From Leptolinea sp. (GTDB lineage: Bacteria > Chloroflexota > Anaerolineae > Anaerolineales > Anaerolineaceae): 64,000 nt of DNA. Positions 45,600 to 51,949 of the stretch are shown piece after piece; positions within the stretch are counted from its first letter, which is position 1, and the number at the start of each line of letters is the position of its first letter. A program made the translations under genes and the position numbers. The notes below the pieces were generated by a model that saw only the letters and a program-made list of their open reading frames with translations, had not been told where the DNA came from and made no database searches. Location: contig JAAZMZ010000063.1 of the NCBI GenBank assembly GCA_012798535.1, forward strand, positions 1 through 64,000, written 5' to 3'.

Positions 45600-45845
45600 T
45601 TATTGGATCAAATCATACCGGCGAAGTTCAATCACCAGATGCTCCTGATCTGCAGCTCCTAACCAGGTCATCAATTCAGCGATCGCGATTCCCACAGCCT
45701 TTTCGCTCATCCCCATTCTGCCGGCAATTTCTGTAATCGTGAGCCCATCGGCCAGCCCTTGCCCAATGGCCCGCGCGATCTGATCGTGATCAGTCAGTTC
45801 TTCAAGGCTCAGGTATTCGAATAACCAGGCCAGATCTGCCGGCAA
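45600..45845 (-). CDS. Small helix-turn-helix protein, paralogue B
   Basis: 81 residues. The C-terminal half has a LuxR/sigma-4-like HTH (LADGLTITEIAGRMGMSEKAVGIAIAELMTWLG) followed by HLVIELRRYDLIQ. It aligns well with the next gene upstream (ANGLTIREIATKLDYSQRKVTGLISELKCW...IRKGLIK), so the two are tandem duplicates. Spaced 8 nt from it. Probably a DNA-binding regulator of the element; target unknown. Confidence 0.68.
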   Translation of the reverse strand: MPADLAWLFEYLSLEELTDHDQIARAIGQGLADGLTITEIAGRMGMSEKAVGIAIAELMTWLGAADQEHLVIELRRYDLIQ

Positions 45846-45853
45846 TATTGTTT

Positions 45854-46060
45854 TTATTTGATCAGTCCCTTACGGATCAAATAGGCGACGATCTCTGCGT
45901 GTGTCTTTCCGCCGGTCCAGCATTTTAATTCACTGATCAGCCCGGTAACTTTTCTCTGGCTGTAATCAAGCTTTGTGGCTATCTCTCGAATAGTCAGGCC
46001 ATTCGCCAGTTCTTCCCCAATCTCCAGATATTCTGCGATCTGCCCGATCACACTTTTCAA
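45854..46060 (-). CDS. Small helix-turn-helix protein, paralogue A
   Basis: 68 residues, almost entirely a LuxR-type HTH (LTIREIATKLDYSQRKVTGLISEL) plus a short C-terminal helix ending RKGLIK. The ATG overlaps the stop of the upstream gene by 4 nt. Paralogous to the 81-residue protein downstream, which has an N-terminal extension. Confidence 0.7.
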   Translation of the reverse strand: MKSVIGQIAEYLEIGEELANGLTIREIATKLDYSQRKVTGLISELKCWTGGKTHAEIVAYLIRKGLIK

Positions 46061-46323
46061 ATCAGCCCTCGTAGATCCAGCACGAAGTGCACATCGGCAG
46101 GCTGCGCGTTATAGTCCATCATTCCGACGGCCACCAGGATATCCAGGAAAAGGCAATCCAGGTTCACCGTGATCTCACCGTTCACGTCGCCCGTGAGCTG
46201 CAATTCCTGGTACATCCTCGAGAACCGCTCTCGCAAAATTGACGTATATGTCCGCGTCCTTTGCGTCATCGGCAGCCCGGTGGTCGGTGGTCTGGTCTGG
46301 TAAATTGGTTGAGTTTCCGCCAT
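46057..46323 (-). CDS. Hypothetical protein, first gene of the element's small operon
   Basis: 88 residues from ATG 46323, chosen for its strong ribosome site GGAGGTGAAC; an ATG at 46392 is possible but has none. Basic, Thr-rich N-terminus, then a segment of alternating hydrophobic residues (GEITVNLDCLFLDILVAVGMMDY...VHFVLDLRGLI). No family recognised. It heads a three-gene minus-strand operon with the two HTH paralogues. Confidence 0.6.
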   Translation of the reverse strand: MAETQPIYQTRPPTTGLPMTQRTRTYTSILRERFSRMYQELQLTGDVNGEITVNLDCLFLDILVAVGMMDYNAQPADVHFVLDLRGLI

Positions 46324-46399
46324 TTGTTCACCTCCGCAGTTGAAAATGATTTTCATCAATTGTACAATTGTTCTACTGTTCTGCTTGGGCATGGCTTCT

Positions 46400-47290
46400 C
46401 CTCCCTTTCCGCCTGGTGTTTTTCCTCCGGGCGGATTGTGGTTTTCCAGTCCCTCCCTTCCGCCGCCTTCGCTCTGCGCCCGCGGCAGTCTCCCGCTCCG
46501 GTCGCTTCGCGGTGATCTGCTGATCCTACCGGCAGGTTAATCCGCTTCGCTCCCTCGCTCCCGCCTGACTCGCCGGGCTTGTGCTTCGGCCGCGTCCGGG
46601 TCCTGTCGCTCGGGCACACCCCGCCCGCTGAGTGCGGGCCGGGTGTGATCGCCCTCACTTTGCCCAACCAGAGAGATCGATCTCTCGCGACGGTTCGCTG
46701 TGCGCAGGCCACCCCCACCCCCCGCCGCGTGGCATCCCCCCTGCCCCCGCCCTGCCGTTTCGCTCCGGCGCCAGAAAAGCGCTGGCGCACTTCGCTTCAC
46801 AGGCAGGCAGGGCACGCAAGGTAAGTTGAACCCGCTCTTGGGGGGTGGGGGTTGACTCCCGCCACCTCTCACGCCGCCTTTGCAGGTCGGCGTTCGCACG
46901 CCGGCCGGTAAAACGCCGTCCGGCTATCGGTGGCTCCCTGCGCTCCGCTTTGGTTGGTCAAGTGTCAACGCTCCGCGTTCGGCGGCCTTGTTTCATGCTC
47001 CCCCTGGTCGGCGGGCGCGCGCTTCGCCTGTGGTTGCTGATGCTCCGCGCGCGCCCTGCCTGGCTCGGTCGGTCGGTCGCTGCGCCCTGCCGGGTCTTGC
47101 TCCCTCCCTCCCTCGCTCCAGGGGTTCGCCCAAATAATCGCATTCTACAAAGCCCTGAAAAGCCCCTCAATCAGCCCTGCAGGTAATTTATGTCCTGCAG
47201 GTCAGGTTTTTTTGAATATCACCCGCTCTGCGTGTCTCTCAGGGGCAGGTTTTTACCAGTTCTCCAAATGCGATTCCCTCAGGCAGCCTT
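46400..47290. other. GC-rich region of the element with no credible gene
   Basis: About 900 bp of very GC-rich, pyrimidine-skewed plus strand with recurring words such as GCTTCGC, GCTCCGC and CTCCCTC. Open frames exist on both strands but read as low-complexity Arg/Pro/Gly protein, as GC-rich noncoding DNA does. It includes a perfect 16-bp palindrome GAGAGATCGATCTCTC (46671-46686) and a GCCCGC/GCGGGC hairpin (46623-46639). It may be structured RNA or a replication region, or simply decayed DNA. Confidence 0.5.
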
Positions 47291-47299
47291 ATGCCGTCA

Positions 47300-47386
47300 C
47301 CCCCCGCCCCACAAAACCAGCATAGCGCACTCCGGCAAGGTGGGGCGTTTGCCGGGTGCGCTTTTTATGCTGTGTGGGTCGGGGGG
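47300..47386. repeat. Long imperfect hairpin (87 nt, about 33 bp)
   Basis: Nested arms, outside in: CCCCCCG/CGGGGGG (47300-47306/47380-47386), CCCACA/TGTGGG (47308-47313/47373-47378), CAGCATA/TATGCTG (47318-47324/47366-47372), GCGCAC/GTGCGC (47325-47330/47356-47361), CCGGCAA/TTGCCGG (47332-47338/47349-47355). The inner part followed by TTTTT resembles a plus-strand terminator. Confidence 0.75.
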
Positions 47387-47411
47387 TTTTGTGGCTGTGG
47401 GTCGCCTGTGA

Positions 47412-47455
47412 AATCGGTATTATCCGCACCCAATGGCCGTTGTTGGCCACCGATT
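47412..47455. repeat. Hairpin in the tRNA-proximal end of the element
   Basis: Outer arms AATCGGT (47412-47418) and ACCGATT (47449-47455) enclose an inner GGCC/GGCC stem (47435-47438/47445-47448). Confidence 0.6.
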
Positions 47456-47471
47456 GATAACTTACTGCAGT

Positions 47472-47508
47472 AAAAAAAAAACCGGCTTTCTCTCGCAAAG
47501 AAAGCCGG
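47472..47508 (-). terminator. Terminator downstream of tRNA-Lys
   Basis: 10-bp arms CCGGCTTTCT (47482-47491) and AGAAAGCCGG (47499-47508); on the minus strand the stem is followed by about ten T. It lies 46 nt past the tRNA 3' end, within the element. A further 8-bp hairpin TGATCCGG/CCGGATCA (47521-47548) stands between it and the tRNA. Confidence 0.85.
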
Positions 47509-47553
47509 CTGCATTGTCGTTGATCCGGCTGTCTCTTGGACCGGATCAAGCTG

Positions 47554-47625
47554 TGAGCGCGAAGGGGCTCGAACCCTTAACCAATGGCTTAAAAGGCCAC
47601 TGCTCTACCATTGAGCTACGCGCCC
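47554..47625 (-). tRNA. tRNA-Lys (anticodon UUU), integration target
   Basis: 72-nt cloverleaf: acceptor GGGCGCG/CGCGCTC (one G-U), D arm GCTC/GAGC, anticodon stem GTGGC/GCCAT with loop CTTTTAA (anticodon TTT), T arm AAGGG/CCCTT. No encoded CCA. Its 3' half is repeated at 43853-43902, 43078-43121 and, degenerate, further left, which identifies it as the attachment gene of the island. Confidence 0.95.
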
Positions 47626-47640
47626 AACCAACAGGGCACT

Positions 47641-47669
47641 ATTCTATCACGCCCTTTTCCCGCCGTCAA
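47641..47669 (-). promoter_or_regulatory. Sigma-70-type promoter of tRNA-Lys
   Basis: Minus strand: -35 TTGACG (47664-47669), 17-nt spacer, -10 TAGAAT (47641-47646), 15 nt before the tRNA. Confidence 0.78.
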
Positions 47670-47724
47670 CAAAACCGGCGCTTTTTCCGATGATATAATT
47701 CCTCCCAATTAACGGGAGAATGTT

Positions 47725-47979
47725 ATGCGAATGAATATCTCGATCACCTATTGCGCAGTTTGACACTACACTCCGGGTGCTGTCAGTCTGGCAGCCGAAT
47801 TGCTATCCAATTTTGAATCCCAAATCGAAGGGATCACCCTGATCCCTTCAGACGGCGGACGGTTCGAAGTGCTGGTCAACGGCAATCTGATCTACTCGAA
47901 ACTGTCCACCGGCCGGCACGCCAGTCCCGGCGAGGTGAAAAGTCTGGTTAAAAACTACTTACAGGAAAGTCATCCATGA
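47725..47979 (+). CDS. Selenoprotein of the SelT/SelW/SelH (Rdx) family with in-frame UGA
   Basis: 84 residues if TGA at 47761-47763 is read as selenocysteine. The redox motif is C10-A-V-U13 (CxxU) after a first beta strand (MNISITYC). The rest matches Rdx proteins: AAELLSNFESQIEGITLIP, then DGGRFEVLVNGNLIYSK, then GRHASPGEVKSLV. Read as a stop, the gene would be 12 codons, yet the downstream frame is intact for 71 codons. GGGAG precedes the ATG, and its TGA stop overlaps the trpS ATG (ATGA). A SECIS-like hairpin follows the UGA. Rdx proteins are small thioredoxin-fold redox proteins; the partner is unknown. Confidence 0.9.
47779..47795 (+). promoter_or_regulatory. Putative bacterial SECIS hairpin
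   Basis: Stem GCTGTC (47779-47784)/GGCAGC (47790-47795) with one G-U pair and loop AGTCT, 15 nt after the UGA. The loop resembles the AGGUCU apical loop of the E. coli fdhF SECIS (recalled), the element bound by SelB. Its distance from UGA suits the bacterial model. Confidence 0.7.
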
Positions 47980-48962
47980 CAAAAAAAGGACGTGTTTTCT
48001 CGGGCGCCCGCCCCACCGGTCGCCAACATCTGGGGAATTATCTCGGCGCCATCAAGAACTATGTGGCCATGCAGGACGATTATGATTGCGTGTACTGCAT
48101 CGTGGACGTACACGCCTTGACCACCATGGAAGCCACGCAGGAACTGCGTCAGAACACCTATGATATGGCTCTGGACTGGCTGGCCGCCGGCATCCGCCCC
48201 GAGGAAAGTATCGTCTTCATCCAATCCCACGTGCCACAGGTCATGGAACTGCACACTTACCTGTCGATGGTCACACCCCTGGGCAAGTTGACCGATCTGC
48301 CGACCTTCAAAGAAAAAGTCCGCGAAAACCCCAACAATGTCAATTACGGGCTGGTGGGTTACCCGGTGTTGATGGCCGCGGATATCGTTCTGTATAAAGC
48401 GAATTACGTGCCAGTGGGCATCGACCAGGCGCCGCATCTGGAATTCACCCGCGAATGTGTGCGCTCTTTCAATTACCGCTACAACTGCAAGGCATTGATC
48501 GAACCGCAGTTAAAAGCCACTGAATTCCCCAAGGTGCTGGGTATCGACGGCGTGCAGAAGATGGGCAAGAGCCTCAACAATCATATCGAACTGGCCGCCA
48601 CACCGGAAGAAACCACGCAGCGCGTGATGACCATGGTCACCGATCCGCAGCGCCAGCGCCGCAGCGATCCGGGCAACCCGGATGTTTGCAATGTCTTCTC
48701 GCTGCATAAGACTTTCACCCCGGCGGAAGAGGTGGCGAGCATCAATGTGGAATGCCGGCGCGCCGGCATCGGTTGCGTGGACTGCAAGAAGAAACTGGCC
48801 GCCAGCCTTAACACTCATCTGGAACCTTTCCGCGCCCGCCGTGCCGACCTGGACCGCAATCCACAGCGCATCTGGGATATTCTGGAAGACGGCGCCATTC
48901 GTGCCCGGGTGATCGCCGAAGACACCATGACGGAAGTGCGCTCCGCCATCGGGCTGCCCTGA
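47976..48962 (+). CDS. trpS: Tryptophanyl-tRNA synthetase
   Basis: 328 residues, normal length. HIGH-type motif in GARPTGRQHLGNYLG; KMSKS-type motif KMGKSLNN; ADIVLYKANYVPVGIDQAPHLEFTRE lies between them, as in TrpRS. A cluster of four cysteines (NVC, AGIGCVDCKK) in the C-terminal part is unusual for a bacterial TrpRS of E. coli type but is found in some related forms. It is translationally coupled to the upstream selenoprotein. Confidence 0.94.
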   Translation: MTKKGRVFSGARPTGRQHLGNYLGAIKNYVAMQDDYDCVYCIVDVHALTTMEATQELRQNTYDMALDWLAAGIRPEESIVFIQSHVPQVMELHTYLSMVTPLGKLTDLPTFKEKVRENPNNVNYGLVGYPVLMAADIVLYKANYVPVGIDQAPHLEFTRECVRSFNYRYNCKALIEPQLKATEFPKVLGIDGVQKMGKSLNNHIELAATPEETTQRVMTMVTDPQRQRRSDPGNPDVCNVFSLHKTFTPAEEVASINVECRRAGIGCVDCKKKLAASLNTHLEPFRARRADLDRNPQRIWDILEDGAIRARVIAEDTMTEVRSAIGLP

Positions 48963-48965
48963 AAT

Positions 48966-49406
48966 ATGCGCGCGGTTCTGCAGCGGGTCAAACACGGGCG
49001 CGTCACCATTGAAGGCGCCGTCACCGCCGACATTCAACAGGGGCTGGTGATCCTGCTGGGCATCGGCCCGGCGGATACAGAAGCCAACCTACTGGCAGCC
49101 GCGAAAAAGATATCCCTGCTGCGTATTTTTGAAGATGACCAGCGCAAAATGAACCGCTCCATTCTGGATGTGGGCGGCTCTGCCGTGGTGGTCTCACAAT
49201 TCACCCTTTACGCGGATACCCGCAAGGGCAACCGGCCGTCCTTCACCGACGCCGCCCCGCCCGAACAGGCCAGCACGCTGGTGGATAAATTCGTGCAATT
49301 CCTGCGCGATCAGGGTGTACCCACCCAGACCGGTGTTTTCGGCGCCGACATGCTGGTGGATATCAGCAACGACGGCCCGGTGACCATAATTCTCAGGGAC
49401 GATTGA
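48966..49406 (+). CDS. dtd: D-aminoacyl-tRNA deacylase
   Basis: 146 residues, full length. N-terminus MRAVLQRVKHGRVTI; both active-site motifs are present: SQFTLYAD and, near the C-terminus, NDGPVTIIL (GP motif). DTD removes D-amino acids and glycine from mischarged tRNAs. Three bases separate it from trpS, so the selenoprotein, TrpRS and DTD form one translation-linked operon. Confidence 0.94.
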   Translation: MRAVLQRVKHGRVTIEGAVTADIQQGLVILLGIGPADTEANLLAAAKKISLLRIFEDDQRKMNRSILDVGGSAVVVSQFTLYADTRKGNRPSFTDAAPPEQASTLVDKFVQFLRDQGVPTQTGVFGADMLVDISNDGPVTIILRDD

Positions 49407-49431
49407 TATTCTTCTGTCCGCCTGAACGGCG

Positions 49432-50178
49432 TCAGGTATTCACCGGCCAGTCTCCCGACCAGCACAGGCAGTCCATTTGCACGGCCGCCGCTCCACAGCG
49501 CAAAGCGGTGATGCCATCTTCAACTCGGCAAATCCCGCCCAGTATGACCGGCACAGGCAGGTTTCTAATGCGCTGCAAAATTTCGAGCATCTGAGGGAAC
49601 AATCCCGGCCCGTGCAACCGTCCATGCACCAGTCCCCCGTTCACAGGCAGACGGCCGCGCGGTGTTCCCAGGGTAACCGCGCTGACGGCAGCCGGCAGGG
49701 CTTTCAACAGGCACAGATCTTCACCGGTCGAGATGTGAACCACCAGCGGGATCTCACCTCTGGCCGCATCGATCCACCGGAGCATTTCATCCTGCGTGCA
49801 GCCGGGAGGTAGCCCCAGCTCAATGGCCGTGATATTTTCCAGTTCTTCGCAGTCGCGTATCAGGTTGGACAATTCCGCCAGGTCCGCGCTGATCACATGC
49901 AGCCAAACCGTAGATCCCTGTTTGTTTTGCCGGGAAGCATACAACCGCCGGATAGAATGCCACCCGGGATTGGGCAAGCCGGTATGTAAAAGGAATCCAC
50001 CGGGAAATGGGATGAGACAGCGTTCCACGGAAGGAGTGCGCGGCCGCGGGCTAACTGGATTGGAGACAAAGATGCCATCCGGAATAGGCGAATTGGCGGA
50101 TGGGAGAAAACCCAGCGTTCCGGCCTGGTTCATCCAGCGCGACGGCAGGTCAAGAGGAAGGCGCCCGTCGTCTTCCAT
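49432..50178 (-). CDS. Divergent dihydroorotate-dehydrogenase-like TIM-barrel protein
   Basis: 248 residues, shorter than class 1B PyrD (~300). The barrel C-terminal part is recognisable: VTLGTPRGRLPVNGGLVHGRLHGPGLFPQMLEILQRI, PVPVILGGICRVEDGITALRCGAAAVQM (FMN phosphate-binding loop). The catalytic stretch is altered: IELGLPPGCTQDEM replaces the NISCPN-type motif, and the strand with the catalytic Lys reads PLVVHIS. It overlaps pyrK by one base, the usual PyrD partner, yet may not oxidise dihydroorotate. Confidence 0.72.
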   Translation of the reverse strand: MEDDGRLPLDLPSRWMNQAGTLGFLPSANSPIPDGIFVSNPVSPRPRTPSVERCLIPFPGGFLLHTGLPNPGWHSIRRLYASRQNKQGSTVWLHVISADLAELSNLIRDCEELENITAIELGLPPGCTQDEMLRWIDAARGEIPLVVHISTGEDLCLLKALPAAVSAVTLGTPRGRLPVNGGLVHGRLHGPGLFPQMLEILQRIRNLPVPVILGGICRVEDGITALRCGAAAVQMDCLCWSGDWPVNT

Positions 50179-50852
50179 CAGACCTCCAACTCGCAGAATT
50201 CAAAGACCGGGCCGTCCTTGCAGGCCTGCTTCCAACCTCGCCGTGTTTTGACCGAACACACACCGCAGTTAGCCATCCCCGCGCACAACAGAGGCGTATC
50301 CACCAGAACCTGAATCTGGCGGCCGGGAACAGGTTTTCCGTCACCGGCCAGTTCCCTCCAGGTGACCAATCCTGCCAGAGATGTATCCCCGATGATGAAA
50401 TCAGCCCAGGCAACCGCTTCGGCCAGTTGTTCACGGTCGATCAGCTCCATTTCGATAGGGATTCGCTCCGGCGGATGTTCTGTGAAAAGAGCGGCTTCAC
50501 CCCCTGCAGAAAGCACCTGCCCGGCAACTGGGAATAATCTCAGCGGACTGGCTGTACCGCACACCATCAGGAGCCGTCTGGCATTCGAAGGCAGAGAGAA
50601 ACCTTTCCCCAGGGGGAAACGTATGTTTAATAGTGTCCCCGGCTGCCAGTGGTTTTCAACCGGCGGAAAGCCGGTCAACTGTTCTCCGTCCATTCCACAG
50701 GGAAAGAGAGGTACCGGTAGAATATCACTTTCTCCGCGGGCTAATAGATATTGCCCGGGCCGCAGCGCGGAAGAGATATCACGGTCCAGCTCATACTCAA
50801 GGGTGGTGCCATGTTGTGAGATCCCCGAAAGAAGAACCTGTATCGACTTCAT
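50178..50852 (-). CDS. pyrK: PyrK-like iron-sulfur flavoprotein subunit
   Basis: 224 residues from ATG 50852 (ATG 50897 possible, but it lies in the opposite gene's promoter area). Ferredoxin-reductase-like FAD domain (~10-95), NAD domain (~100-190) and a C-terminal [2Fe-2S] cluster with Cys in LLCAGMANCGVCSVK and WKQACKDGPVF, as in PyrK. It passes electrons between NAD and its PyrD partner. Adjacent to a divergent PyrD-like gene, so the pair's reaction is uncertain. Confidence 0.83.
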   Translation of the reverse strand: MKSIQVLLSGISQHGTTLEYELDRDISSALRPGQYLLARGESDILPVPLFPCGMDGEQLTGFPPVENHWQPGTLLNIRFPLGKGFSLPSNARRLLMVCGTASPLRLFPVAGQVLSAGGEAALFTEHPPERIPIEMELIDREQLAEAVAWADFIIGDTSLAGLVTWRELAGDGKPVPGRQIQVLVDTPLLCAGMANCGVCSVKTRRGWKQACKDGPVFEFCELEV

Positions 50853-50913
50853 AGCAGCGACTATATCACAATGTATAATTTTCAATATGTAGTACACAAA
50901 AAAAGGAGAGAGA

Positions 50914-51945
50914 ATGGATATCGCATCATTGGTCGGGTTATTAAGCGGTGCCGCCTGGCTGGCAGCCGTGTTACTGATTTTGTTTTTCGTAATTCAAGCC
51001 TCCCGCGGGAAGCCGGTGGCTAAAAGCGGTTTAATCATTCTAATCGTCGCTCTGGTAGCCGTCGCGCTTTCGACCATCAGCGCGGGACTGGTCTTCATCG
51101 AACCGGATCAGCGCGGGGTAGTCATTTCAGCCGTATCTCCGAAAGGTTACCGCGATCAAGCGCTTGAACCCGGCCTGCACTGGATCATTCCCTTTGCAGA
51201 GAATGTGGTACGTTACCCCATCAGCCGGCAGACCTATACCATGAGCATCGCACCAAGCGAAGGTCAGGTTTCCGGTGATGATTCCATCACAGCTCGTACC
51301 TCCGACGGTCAGGAGATCTATGTAGACGCCTCGGTGATTTTCGCCATCGATCCAAATCAGGTGGTGCGTGTTCATATTCTGTGGAAAGACCGATATGCCG
51401 AAGAATTGGTGCGCGCTCAATCGCGCGGCGTCATCCGCGATGTGGTCTCTCAGTACCGGGTCGAAGAGGTGGTGACGTCCAAACGTTTCGAAATGGCCGA
51501 AGCCCTGCGCCAGACCATGGAAAAGAAATTGAACGATAACGGCCTGGTTCTGGTGGATTTCATCCTGCGGAACATCACCTTCTCACCGGAATATGCCGCC
51601 TCGGTCGAGCAGAAACAGATCGCTGAACAGACCGCCCAGCAGGCTAAATTCGTCGTTGAGCAGAAACGCCAGGAAGCCGAACAGGCCCGGCAGACCGCCC
51701 AGGGCTCGGCTGATGCTTCCGTCATCCGCGCCAAAGGCGAAGCCGAAGCCCGCGTAATCGAAGCCCAGGCGGAAGCCCAGTCGCTGGAATTGATTGCCAG
51801 AGCGCTACAATCCAACCCCAACCTGCTCACCTATCAGTACATCACCAAACTGTCTCCCACCGTTCAAACCATGATGCTGCCCGGGAACAACCCCTTTATT
51901 CTCCAGCTTCCCAATATGATCGGGCAATCCTCCACCACACCGTGA
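50914..51945 (+). CDS. SPFH/band-7 (prohibitin-like) membrane protein
   Basis: 343 residues. Two N-terminal hydrophobic segments (~10-30 and 38-58), an SPFH domain (~60-230) starting FIEPDQRGVVISAV, and an Ala/Glu/Gln-rich coiled coil (~232-305, VEQKRQEAEQARQTAQGSAD). Prohibitin-like proteins form membrane rings and often control FtsH-type proteases; no such gene is adjacent. The ribosome site AAAGGAGAG precedes the ATG, and a TATAAT lies at 50874-50879. Confidence 0.9.
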   Translation: MDIASLVGLLSGAAWLAAVLLILFFVIQASRGKPVAKSGLIILIVALVAVALSTISAGLVFIEPDQRGVVISAVSPKGYRDQALEPGLHWIIPFAENVVRYPISRQTYTMSIAPSEGQVSGDDSITARTSDGQEIYVDASVIFAIDPNQVVRVHILWKDRYAEELVRAQSRGVIRDVVSQYRVEEVVTSKRFEMAEALRQTMEKKLNDNGLVLVDFILRNITFSPEYAASVEQKQIAEQTAQQAKFVVEQKRQEAEQARQTAQGSADASVIRAKGEAEARVIEAQAEAQSLELIARALQSNPNLLTYQYITKLSPTVQTMMLPGNNPFILQLPNMIGQSSTTP

Positions 51946-51949
51946 TCCT

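Larger units (their letters stand above)
43853..47553. mobile_element. Compact integrative element in tRNA-Lys (about 3.7 kb)
   Basis: Bounded by direct repeats of the tRNA-Lys 3' half (43853-43902 and 47551-47600). Contents from left to right: tyrosine integrase, divergent winged-helix protein with internal palindromes, three-gene operon of small proteins on the minus strand, ~1 kb of GC-rich DNA without a gene, and a hairpin chain next to the tRNA. No relaxase, capsid or transfer gene is seen, so it would need a helper or be a satellite. Confidence 0.75.

Noticed and set aside
46356-47186. Several long open frames on both strands in the GC-rich block
   Set aside because: The translations are low-complexity Arg/Pro/Gly/Ser strings without domain pattern or ribosome sites, as expected in GC-rich noncoding DNA.
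50871-50880. Promoter for the SPFH gene
   Set aside because: A TATAAT is present at 50874-50879, but no acceptable -35 box is found at 16-18 bp, so it is not listed as a separate feature.
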